Source: Methylobacterium ajmalii
GTDB lineage: Bacteria > Pseudomonadota > Alphaproteobacteria > Rhizobiales > Beijerinckiaceae
Direction of reading: 5' to 3'
NCBI RefSeq assembly: GCF_016613415.1
Contig: NZ_JACWCT010000003.1
Span: forward strand, 1-56,206
Length of the DNA stretch: 56,206 bases
Positions within the stretch are counted from its first letter, which is position 1; each line of letters begins with the position of its first letter. Positions 36,973 through 44,039 of this stretch are shown in pieces. A program made the position numbers and the translations under genes. The notes under the pieces were generated by a model, which saw only the letters and a list, made by a program, of their open reading frames with translations, had not been told where the DNA came from and did no database searches.

Positions 36973-37172
36973 GCGCGGCCGACCGCCCCTGACAACCTGA
37001 CAACATCGGCGAGCACCCCGATCGAGCCGGGCCGCACCAAAAGGCGGGCGGCGCCGACGTGGCGACCGAACCGATCGACGGCCGAGGACGATCGGGCGTC
37101 ACCTGGAAGCAGGACGTGAGCGCGTCCAGCCGGGGCGATGAGCCGATCCGCCAAGCCGCCAGCCTCCTGCAT
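36969..37172 (-). pseudogene. N-terminal remnant of a GlcD-type FAD-linked oxidase
   Basis: 67-codon frame starting at an ATG with a strong ribosome binding site (GGGAGGG, 6 bases). It reads LADRLIAPAGRAHVL..FGRHVGAARLLVRPGSIGVLADVVRLSG. This matches the beginning of FAD_binding_4 oxidases (D-lactate/2-hydroxyglutarate dehydrogenase class), which continue after VRPGSxxxVAxVVRL into a Gly-rich FAD loop; here the match stops and a TGA follows. The gene is thus 5'-only, truncated at two tandem CCTGACAA copies (36988-37003). The TGA overlaps the kinase ATG. It could still be translated as a leader peptide. Confidence 0.55.
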
Positions 37173-37210
37173 GCCCGTCCCTCCCGTTCGGCGCCCAGAC
37201 AGGCACTCGA

Positions 37211-37229
37211 TTTGTTGTAAACTTGTCAT
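37211..37229. promoter_or_regulatory. Candidate GntR (FadR-type) operator of the catabolic cluster
   Basis: TTTGTTGTAAACTTGTCAT lies 39-57 bp upstream of the remnant frame that opens the minus-strand cluster. It shares TTGTCA and the flanking TTGT/AAA pattern with 38900-38917 next to the gntR start (TTGTTAAATGTTGTCAGG). It sits in the divergent gap between the cluster and the glyoxalase gene. The rest of this gap (37230-37480) contains no gene I can recognise. Confidence 0.4.
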
Positions 37230-37480
37230 GCGGTACGGGAGTCGGGGTGGGGTTGTCAAGCGGGACTCCCGCGGCGGGTCGCGAGCGCTCCCGATTGCCA
37301 CGGCGGCGCGGCCCTGGCAGATTCGGCGGCGGCAGGTGCCGCCAGCCGTTCGCGTCCCTCGGGGATACGGTGAAGGCACCACGTTCGGATTCTCTCCGGC
37401 AGTCCTTCTCGGGACGCTCAGCCCGGCGACGGATCGGCAATGCGAGCCCCGATGACCCGTCGCCGGCGCAGGAGACGGCC

Positions 37481-38320
37481 ATGCCGACAGGCGACCCACC
37501 GACCCGCGACCAAGCGAAGACGATGGCCAGGCGACTGCGATCCGCCCTGGCGAGCCGCCGGATCGACCTCTCGCACGCCGACAGCCTCGAACTCGTCGCG
37601 GCTTCTCTCGGCCTGCGCGACTGGAAACCCGCCGCGGGCCTCCTCGACGACGACCGGCCGGACCGCATCGCCTTCCATCGGACGAGTCCGATCCTGCGCA
37701 TCTTCGACGTGGCGAAGGCCCGGGAGTTCTACCGCGATTTCCTGGGCTTCGCGGTGACGCTCGAGCACCGTCACGAGCCCGGCCCGCCCCTGTACATGGC
37801 CGTCGCGCGGGCCGGCCTGGAACTCCATCTCAGCGAGCATCACGGCGATGCCAGCCCCGGCTCGACGGCGTTCGTCCGGATGACGGGATTACGGGATTTC
37901 CACGCGGAACTGATCGCGAAGAACGACGGCTACGGCCGGCCCGGGCTCGAGCGCCTGCCCTGGGGCGACCAGATGGAGGTGCACGACCCGTTCGGGAACC
38001 GGATCCGGATCTGCCAGCAGCACGGACAGGCGACAGGATGGCGGCCGCGGCAGTGCCCTCGGCGGCCCGGCCGCGCCTGCTCCGCCTACAGCGACAGGTC
38101 GAGCATCCGCCCCTCGAACAGCCGGTCGCGCGAGGAGCAGATGTGGCGGTGCATCCGGTCGCGGGCGGTCTCGGAATCGCCGTCGCGGATTGCCGCGAAG
38201 ATGGCGCGGTGCTCGTCGAGCACGCCCTGCAGGCCGGAATTGGGGCCGAGCAGCGCGAGGCCGTGGATCTTCATGCCGACCGCGATGTGGGATTGCAGCG
38301 CCTGGAGCGAGGCGCCGTAA
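37481..38320 (+). CDS. Glyoxalase/VOC superfamily protein with unusual C-terminal extension
   Basis: The ATG at 37481 follows AGGAGACGG. Residues about 5-50 are a small helical domain (RDQAKTMARRLRSALASRRIDLSHADSLELVAASLG) often found in front of such proteins. Residues about 60-185 are a vicinal-oxygen-chelate domain (SPILRIFDVAKAREFYRDFLGFAV, then LHLSEHHGD and EVHDPFGNRIRIC). Bleomycin-resistance/glyoxalase-like proteins normally end at DPFGNR(I/L)xxC; here no stop follows and the frame runs 95 more codons, antisense to the 3' end of gntR. The function is unknown. The extension is Arg/Ser/Pro-rich and probably not a real domain. Confidence 0.7.
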   Translation: MPTGDPPTRDQAKTMARRLRSALASRRIDLSHADSLELVAASLGLRDWKPAAGLLDDDRPDRIAFHRTSPILRIFDVAKAREFYRDFLGFAVTLEHRHEPGPPLYMAVARAGLELHLSEHHGDASPGSTAFVRMTGLRDFHAELIAKNDGYGRPGLERLPWGDQMEVHDPFGNRIRICQQHGQATGWRPRQCPRRPGRACSAYSDRSSIRPSNSRSREEQMWRCIRSRAVSESPSRIAAKMARCSSSTPCRPELGPSSARPWIFMPTAMWDCSAWSEAP

Positions 38321-38832
38321 TAGTGGTTGTTCGAGGCCTCGGCGATGGCGAGGTGAAAGGCGAAATCGGCGTCGTCGCGGTGCTGCTGCTGGCGCGTCGC
38401 GGTGTTCATCAGGTCGAGGGCGGCGAGGATGCGCTCCAGCGCCGGACCGTTGCGGCGCAAGGCGGCGTAGCGGGCCGCCTCCGGCTCGATGGTGAGGCGG
38501 AACTCGTAGCAGCGCTGGATGTCGGCGATGCTCTCGACGGGGGCGTAGCCCAGAGCCGGGGCCCGGCCCTGGCTGCGCACGAAGCTGCCCGCGCCCTGGC
38601 GCGAGACGATGACGTTCTCCTGCCGCAGCCGCTCGAGCGCGGCGCGGACCACCGGGCGCGAGACCTTGTAGCGGGCCGCCAGCTCGTTCTCGCTCGGCAG
38701 CTTCTGGTTCTCGCCGTAGGTGCCGCCGGCGATCTCGGACAGGATGCCGTGATAGACCCCCTCGGCGAGGCCCGACGCCCTCGCCTGGCCCTGCGGCTCG
38801 GCCCCGACGGCCTCCTGCACTGCCGATTCCAT
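38086..38832 (-). CDS. GntR family regulator, FadR subfamily
   Basis: The N-terminal winged helix (GVYHGILSEIAGGTYGENQKLPSENELAARYKVSRPVVRAALERLRQENVIVSRQGAGSFV) is followed by a helical FCD effector domain. The FCD metal-binding positions are visible (DADFAFHLAIAEASNN, DEHRAIFAAIRDGD, RMHRHI). The ATG at 38832 (248 aa) follows GAGGAGG; a TTG at 38865 is also in frame but lies on a CCTGACAA candidate operator. It probably senses a sugar acid and controls the kinase/PdxA2 cluster and itself. The 3' end overlaps the convergent VOC gene by 235 bp. Confidence 0.9.
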   Translation of the reverse strand: MESAVQEAVGAEPQGQARASGLAEGVYHGILSEIAGGTYGENQKLPSENELAARYKVSRPVVRAALERLRQENVIVSRQGAGSFVRSQGRAPALGYAPVESIADIQRCYEFRLTIEPEAARYAALRRNGPALERILAALDLMNTATRQQQHRDDADFAFHLAIAEASNNHYYGASLQALQSHIAVGMKIHGLALLGPNSGLQGVLDEHRAIFAAIRDGDSETARDRMHRHICSSRDRLFEGRMLDLSL

Positions 38833-38857
38833 CGCGCCCGCGCCCTCCTCATCCGTT

Positions 38858-38917
38858 CCTGACAACCTGTATGCCGCCCTTTGCGGCGCGGGCGCAAGCT
38901 TGTTAAATGTTGTCAGG
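38858..38917. promoter_or_regulatory. Candidate autoregulatory operator region of gntR
   Basis: CCTGACAA at 38858-38865 and its inverse TTGTCAGG at 38910-38917 form an inverted pair 44 bp apart, just upstream of the gntR start. The second lies inside TTGTTAAATGTTGTCAGG. CCTGACAA is also found twice in tandem at 36988-37003 before the kinase gene. The shared octamer suggests one regulator for both places; the assignment to this GntR is inferred. Confidence 0.45.
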
Positions 38918-38954
38918 GGTGGGGAGGGCGCCGGGGGTCAGCGCTGCCCGTCCC

Positions 38955-39533
38955 TCAGCGCTGCCCGTCCCATTTGGCGATGGCCTCCTTTGCGAGTCCG
39001 CCGACGCGAGCGTGCGGGCGCCCGCCGGTGGTCATGGCGAGCGCGAACAGGATCTCATCGGCGCGCGGCCCGTCCGCCAAAGCCACGGTGACGCCGTCGA
39101 AGTGGGAACGGACATAGGCCGCGTCCTTGTGGTGGATGGGCACGTCGAGGGACGCGCCCATCGGCCCGACCTTGGTCATCGACGGCACGATGGCGAGCGC
39201 CTGGCCGAGCAGCTCGCGCATCGCGTAGCCGCCGGGGACGTGCCAGAGCGCGCCGTGCTCGAGCTCGCCGGACGCGCCGACGAGCGAGCCCTTGCCGTAG
39301 GCCTCGATGCGAGCGGGATCGCCGCCGAGCGCGTCGAGGAGCTTGCGGGCGCACTCGACGCCGAGGGGCTTAAGCGCATCCATCATCGGGGTGATCTCGG
39401 CCTCGTAGCGGCCGGCGAAGGGGTTCCGCACTAGGCAGGCGACGGACCCTTTCAGGATCGGGGTGTCGAGGGCGGGGCCGCCGTCGTGGCGGACCTCCTC
39501 GACGGTGACGACGATCTTGCGGACCTCGATCAT
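38955..39533 (-). CDS. DUF1185 (amino acid synthesis family) protein
   Basis: 192-aa protein of the DUF1185 family, which databases name amino acid synthesis but for which no clear reaction is known to me. The start MIEVRKIVVTVEEVRHDGG and the segments AYGKGSLVGASGELEHGALWHVPGG and MGASLDVPIHHKDAAYVRSHFDGVTVALADGPRADEI are typical. It is the last gene of the hydantoinase operon and its ATG overlaps the UPF0280 stop (ATGA). Confidence 0.85.
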   Translation of the reverse strand: MIEVRKIVVTVEEVRHDGGPALDTPILKGSVACLVRNPFAGRYEAEITPMMDALKPLGVECARKLLDALGGDPARIEAYGKGSLVGASGELEHGALWHVPGGYAMRELLGQALAIVPSMTKVGPMGASLDVPIHHKDAAYVRSHFDGVTVALADGPRADEILFALAMTTGGRPHARVGGLAKEAIAKWDGQR

Positions 39534-40384
39534 GGGCGGATCTCCCTCGGTTCTTCGAGAAGCACGGACTGGCCCTGCAGCATCAGGGCGGCGGAACGGA
39601 TCAGGCCGGCGGCGCGCATCGCCGCGGCGCGGGCCCGGCCGGCATCGAGAGCGGCGGCGATCTCGTCCGGGGACAGGGCCGGCACCGCCACGGTGACGAG
39701 GCGGGGCCCGAGGTCGGAATCGGGGTCGAGGTCGCTGGCCGGCGCGCGCTCCACGCCCGGATGCCCGGGCAGGTCGACCGCGTTGGCGATCAGCGTCGCG
39801 GCGGCATCCGCCGTGGCGGCGTCGCGGGCGAGCACCGTCACCGAATCGGCGAGCCCGAGGGAGAAGGACCGGCCCTGCCGCCCCGAAGTGGCGATGCCGC
39901 CGATGCCATCCCGATGGCGCAGGATCACCCGCCCGTTCACCGCCGGCACCGGGCCGCGGGAAAAATCCGCTGCGACGCCGATCGCCAGGGTCTCGTCCTC
40001 GGTGAGGTGGAGCGCGATGTCGCCGCCGTCGTTGACGAAGGCCTTGTCGAGGGGCGCGGCCTCGCACATCGCCGCGAGGATCTCGTCGGCGACCGCGCCC
40101 GCCACCGCGGCCATCGGGGTAATGAAGCCTCTATGCGGCCGGCAGGCCGCGACCATCCGGCGGGCGATCGCGCCCTCGACCCGCGGCCGATCGCTCATGG
40201 ACTTGCGCAATTCCGGCAACTCGCCGACGAGCTCGCCCAGCACCGTCGCGAAGCGATCGACGGCGGCGCGGTGCGCCTCGGCCACCGCAAAATCCGCCCC
40301 GAAGGCGCGCAGCACCAAGTCGATCGGGCCGTGCTGCAGATGCAGCCGGCCATCCGCCAGGAGCTGGTGTGCCGGGCCGTCCAT
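39530..40384 (-). CDS. UPF0280 family protein (ApbE-like fold)
   Basis: 284-aa protein of the UPF0280 family, which shares the ApbE-like superfamily fold with FMN transferases. Typical segments are RPRVEGAIARRMVAACRPHRGFITPMAAVAGAVADEI, FVNDGGDIALHL and GRSFSLGLADSVTVLARDAATADAAATLIANAV. The NDGGDI segment corresponds to the NxGG(D/E) motif of ApbE. There is no signal peptide, so unlike most ApbE proteins it is cytoplasmic. It starts 3 bp after marR. A maturation role for the co-encoded Fe-S reductase is a hypothesis. Confidence 0.85.
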   Translation of the reverse strand: MDGPAHQLLADGRLHLQHGPIDLVLRAFGADFAVAEAHRAAVDRFATVLGELVGELPELRKSMSDRPRVEGAIARRMVAACRPHRGFITPMAAVAGAVADEILAAMCEAAPLDKAFVNDGGDIALHLTEDETLAIGVAADFSRGPVPAVNGRVILRHRDGIGGIATSGRQGRSFSLGLADSVTVLARDAATADAAATLIANAVDLPGHPGVERAPASDLDPDSDLGPRLVTVAVPALSPDEIAAALDAGRARAAAMRAAGLIRSAALMLQGQSVLLEEPREIRP

Positions 40385-40387
40385 CCT

Positions 40388-40855
40388 TCAGCCGAGCCGG
40401 GCGAGGAGGCGGACGAGGTCTGCGGCCTCGTCGGGGGAGAGGGGATCGAGGGTGCGGGCCGTCACCTCGCCGCCGCGGCTCTTCATCGCCTCGATCACCC
40501 CGATCCCCTCGTCGGTGAGCGCCAGCACCACCAGGCGGGCGTCGGATTCATCCGCCTTCGGCTGCACGAAGCCGCGGGCGGCGAGCCGCCGGGCGACGCC
40601 GAACATCGTCGCCGGATCGACCCCGACATGGCGCCCGACCTGGTTCTGCGAGGTCGGCCCGAGATCGTGGAGCTTGCACAGCACGGCGTACTGCACCGGC
40701 GTGACGCCGAAATCGCGCATCACGGTCTCGAAGATCGCGGAGGCGCGCTGGTGCGCCCGCCGGATCAGGTAGCCGATCTGATCCTCGACCCGGTAGGTGC
40801 GGATCGCCTCCGCGTCGATCGCCGGGGGGGCCTCGCGCCGTCGGGGGGCGGTCAT
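40388..40855 (-). CDS. MarR family transcriptional regulator
   Basis: 155-aa winged-helix regulator. YLIRRAHQRASAIFETVMRDFGVTPVQYAVLCKLHDLG, QNQVGRHVGVDPATMFGVARRLAARGFV and the DxR wing (KADESDARLVVLALTDEG) are visible. The ATG at 40855 overlaps the stop of the upstream reductase gene (ATGA), so it is an internal operon member; the frame also opens 13 codons earlier. It is the only regulator in the operon and the obvious candidate for the 18-bp palindromes at 46085-46102 and 51044-51061. Confidence 0.92.
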   Translation of the reverse strand: MTAPRRREAPPAIDAEAIRTYRVEDQIGYLIRRAHQRASAIFETVMRDFGVTPVQYAVLCKLHDLGPTSQNQVGRHVGVDPATMFGVARRLAARGFVQPKADESDARLVVLALTDEGIGVIEAMKSRGGEVTARTLDPLSPDEAADLVRLLARLG

Positions 40856-42354
40856 GCGACCGCTCCGGCCGGCCAGGGATGATCGGGATTCCACGGATCG
40901 ATCCGGGCGGCGGGTCCGACCTCGCGCAGGATGTCCGTCATCGCCACCACGTCCCCATCATGCCCCCCGAGCCTCGTATAGAGATCGCGCGGCAGGGTGA
41001 ACTCGATCGGCGCGACGATCGCCGGGGTCGGCACCGAGCCGAAGGCGTTCTTCGGCAGCCGCGTCACGTCGGCCATCACCGTGATCCCGCCGCCGGGCCA
41101 GACCGTGACCGGCGCGCCGCCCATCGTCACCCGCGTCTCGCCGGCGGCGACCGAGCGGGTGAGCAGCACCGGATTCTCGGTGACCCCGGCCCGCAAGGAC
41201 CCGCCGGCCCCGGCCATGAACAGGACCGTGCAGAGCGAGGGCTCGCAATTCTCGCCGATCCGGTCGACCACCTGGCGCACCGGCGCCGGCATCTCGGCCG
41301 GGACGGGCTTGAGATCGTCGTCGAGGACGACCCAGAGGGCGTGCTCGCCGGTGGTCGAGGTCATCAGGAGCCGCAGGCCCGGCCAGGCGGTGGCGGGATC
41401 GATCGCCTGGATGATGGCGAGCGGGTCGGCGATGTCGGTCCCGCCCCAGCCGATGCCGGGATTGGCGACCTGGAAGTAGCGCCCCGGCGTCGAGCGCCGG
41501 CCCTTTACCCGGATGCCGGCCGGGCGCATCCCCAGCACCTTGCCGGCCTGGTGCTCGGTCAGCACGCCGGTGATGTGATCGTCGACGACGATCACCTCGT
41601 CGGCGTGGCCGAGCCATTGCCGGGCGAAGATGCCGACCGTCGCCGAGCCGCAGCCGACCCGCATGCGCTGCTCCGGCACGCCGTCGACGATCGGCGCGCG
41701 GCCGGCCTGGACCACGACCTCGTGGCCGCCCTCGATCGTCATCGTGACGGCGTCGCCCGAGCAGAGGCGCAACAGCGTGTCGCAGGTGACGCTGCCCTCC
41801 TTCTTCGAGCCGCCGGTGAGATGGCGCACCCCGCCGACCGAGAGCATCTGCGAGCCGTACTCGGCGGTGGTGACGTGGCCGACCTCCTCGCCGGCGACGC
41901 GGATGGCGGCGCGCTCGGGGCCGAGATGGCGGTCGGTGTCGATCTTCACCTTCACGCCGCAATAGCTGAAGATGCCCTCGGTCACGACCGTGACGGTCTC
42001 GACGCCCTCGTGCTCGCTCGCCACGATGAAGGGGGCGGGCTTGTAGTCCGGGTAGGTGGTGCCCGCGCCGATGCCGGTGACGAAGGTGCGCGAGGGATCG
42101 AGCACCCGCCCGTCCCACTCCGCCGCGCCGAACGGGACGAGCTTCTGGCCAGCTTCCGCCGCGTCGTGCAGCAGCACGACCGGATCGGTGCGGACCAGAT
42201 GACCGTTCTCGTTGGCGTAGCGCGAGCAAGCACCGGAGCGGCCGGGCCGGATCCGGCACAGGACCGGGCAGGCATCGCAGCGCACGATGCCGTCGGCCTC
42301 CGCCGCGCCGAATTTCTTGGACCTCGCTTCGGTGGAGAGGCTGTCGGCGCTCAT
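40852..42354 (-). CDS. 6-hydroxynicotinate reductase-like iron-sulfur protein
   Basis: 500-aa cytoplasmic protein resembling the clostridial 6-hydroxynicotinate reductase. An N-terminal Cys cluster (CDACPVLC..GAC; Cys26, 29, 33, 43) can bind a 4Fe-4S centre. The body has GTTYPDYKPAPFIVASEHEGVETVTVVTEG, MLSVGGVRHLTGGSK, and DDHITGVLT at residues 258-266. The ATG at 42354 overlaps the hydantoinase B stop (ATGA) and has GGGGGAG ahead; a GTG five codons earlier is less likely. No nicotinate dehydrogenase genes are nearby, so the natural substrate may be a different N-heterocyclic acid. Confidence 0.82.
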   Translation of the reverse strand: MSADSLSTEARSKKFGAAEADGIVRCDACPVLCRIRPGRSGACSRYANENGHLVRTDPVVLLHDAAEAGQKLVPFGAAEWDGRVLDPSRTFVTGIGAGTTYPDYKPAPFIVASEHEGVETVTVVTEGIFSYCGVKVKIDTDRHLGPERAAIRVAGEEVGHVTTAEYGSQMLSVGGVRHLTGGSKKEGSVTCDTLLRLCSGDAVTMTIEGGHEVVVQAGRAPIVDGVPEQRMRVGCGSATVGIFARQWLGHADEVIVVDDHITGVLTEHQAGKVLGMRPAGIRVKGRRSTPGRYFQVANPGIGWGGTDIADPLAIIQAIDPATAWPGLRLLMTSTTGEHALWVVLDDDLKPVPAEMPAPVRQVVDRIGENCEPSLCTVLFMAGAGGSLRAGVTENPVLLTRSVAAGETRVTMGGAPVTVWPGGGITVMADVTRLPKNAFGSVPTPAIVAPIEFTLPRDLYTRLGGHDGDVVAMTDILREVGPAARIDPWNPDHPWPAGAVA

Positions 42355-44039
42355 GATCGGCTCCCCCACAGATCCCTCGCCTCGTCGTCCCGGTAGTAGC
42401 CCCGGCGCAGGTCGCGGGCGACGAGCGCGGGGTCGCGGGTGGCGGGCGCGCCGTAGCCGCCGCCGCCCGGGGTCATCACCTCGACCCGATCGCCGGCCCG
42501 GATCGCGATGTTCTGGTCCTTCGACAGGTGGAGCGGCGTGATCGTCTCCCCGTCGCGGTGGATGCGCACCACGTTGGGCGCCCCGTCGCCACCACCGAGC
42601 ACGCCCGGCGGGCCGAACCGGCCGTGATCCATCACGAAGGAGGCCCGGGCCTCGCCGCGCAAAAGCTCTACCTCGTAATGGACGCCGAAGCCGCCGCGAT
42701 GGGCGCCGGCTCCCCCCGACCCCTCGCGCAGGGCGAAGCGGCGGAACAGGACCGGATAATACTGCTCCATCACCTCGACCGGCGCCGTCTTCGAGATGCC
42801 GATGGTCGAGCAGCCGTTCGAGAGACCGTCATGGGCAATGTTCCCGCCGTAGCCGCCGCCGGTGATCTGGTACATCACGTAGGGCGCGTTCTTGGCCGGA
42901 TCGAAGCCGCCGAGCGCGAAGTTGCCCGAGGTACCGGCGGGTGCCGCGGTGACACGCTCGGGGATCGCCTGGACGAGGGCTAGGAACACGGCCTCGGCGA
43001 TGCGCTGGCTGACTTCCGCGGCGCAGCCCGAGACGGGCCGCGGATAGCGCGCATCGAGGAAGGTGCCCTCCGGCCGGTGGATCGTCAGCGGCTCGAAGGT
43101 GCCGGCATTGATCGGCACGTCCGGGAAGACGTGCTTCACCGCGAGGTAGACAGAGGAATAGGTCGTCGCCACCACCGAGTTCATCGGGCCGCGGCAGGGC
43201 GGTGACGAGCCGGAAAAATCGAAGGTGAGGCCGTCCCCGGCCTTGGTCATCGCGAGCGCGATGCGCAGGGGCTCGTTCACCACGCCGTCGGAATCGACGA
43301 AGGCCTCCGAGGTGTAGGTCCCGTCCGGGATCTGGCGGATCTCGGCCCGCATCCGTTCGGCCGAGCGGGCGCGGATCTCCTTGATCGCCGCATCCAGGGT
43401 TTCAGGCCCGTACTTGGCGAGGAGGTCGGAGAGCCGGCTCTCGCCGATCAGCAGCGCCGCGGCCTGGGCCTTGATGTCGCCGATGCGCTGGTCGGCGACG
43501 CGGATGTTCGAGCAGATGATCGAGAAGATCTCCGGATCCATCGTGCCGCGCTTGAACAGCTTGACCGGCGGCAGGCGCAGGCCCTCCTGCTCGACCTCGG
43601 TGGCATGCGCCGAGAATCCGCCCGGCACCATGCCGCCGATATCGGGCCAGTGACCGGTGTTCTGGAGCCAGCAGAACAGCGCGCCGTCGACGAAGACCGG
43701 CTTGACGAACCGCACGTCCATCAGGTGCGTGCCGCCGAGATACGGGTCGTTGACGATGTAGATGTCGCCGGGCTCCGGCGCCCCGACCCGTCCCTCGCGG
43801 ATCAGGCGGATCAATTCGCCTGTCGAGTACTGCATCGTGCCGACGAAGACCGGCAGGCCGTACTCCCCTTGCGAGATCAGCGCGCCGGTGTCGCGGTCGT
43901 AGATTCCGTCCGAGCGGTCGTCGGCCTCGGCGATGACCGGCGAGAAGGCCGAACGCGAGAAGGCGATGTCCATCTCGTTGCAGACCTGCTGCAACCCGGC
44001 CTGGATCACCGCCAGGGTGAGGGCGTCGAGCTGGGTCAT
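42351..44039 (-). CDS. Hydantoinase B/oxoprolinase family protein
   Basis: 562-aa B subunit of the ATP-dependent hydantoinase/5-oxoprolinase family (HyuB). The start LDALTLAVIQAGLQQVCNEMDIAFSRSAFSPVIAEADDRSDGIYD is typical, as are QYSTGELI, DPYLGGTHLMDVRFVKPVF, GPMNSVVATTYSSVYLAVKHV and the C-terminal GRFGPPGVLGGGDGAPN with GGGGYGAP. It works with the A subunit encoded by the overlapping upstream gene to open a cyclic amide (lactam or imide) at the expense of ATP. Confidence 0.93.
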   Translation of the reverse strand: MTQLDALTLAVIQAGLQQVCNEMDIAFSRSAFSPVIAEADDRSDGIYDRDTGALISQGEYGLPVFVGTMQYSTGELIRLIREGRVGAPEPGDIYIVNDPYLGGTHLMDVRFVKPVFVDGALFCWLQNTGHWPDIGGMVPGGFSAHATEVEQEGLRLPPVKLFKRGTMDPEIFSIICSNIRVADQRIGDIKAQAAALLIGESRLSDLLAKYGPETLDAAIKEIRARSAERMRAEIRQIPDGTYTSEAFVDSDGVVNEPLRIALAMTKAGDGLTFDFSGSSPPCRGPMNSVVATTYSSVYLAVKHVFPDVPINAGTFEPLTIHRPEGTFLDARYPRPVSGCAAEVSQRIAEAVFLALVQAIPERVTAAPAGTSGNFALGGFDPAKNAPYVMYQITGGGYGGNIAHDGLSNGCSTIGISKTAPVEVMEQYYPVLFRRFALREGSGGAGAHRGGFGVHYEVELLRGEARASFVMDHGRFGPPGVLGGGDGAPNVVRIHRDGETITPLHLSKDQNIAIRAGDRVEVMTPGGGGYGAPATRDPALVARDLRRGYYRDDEARDLWGSRS

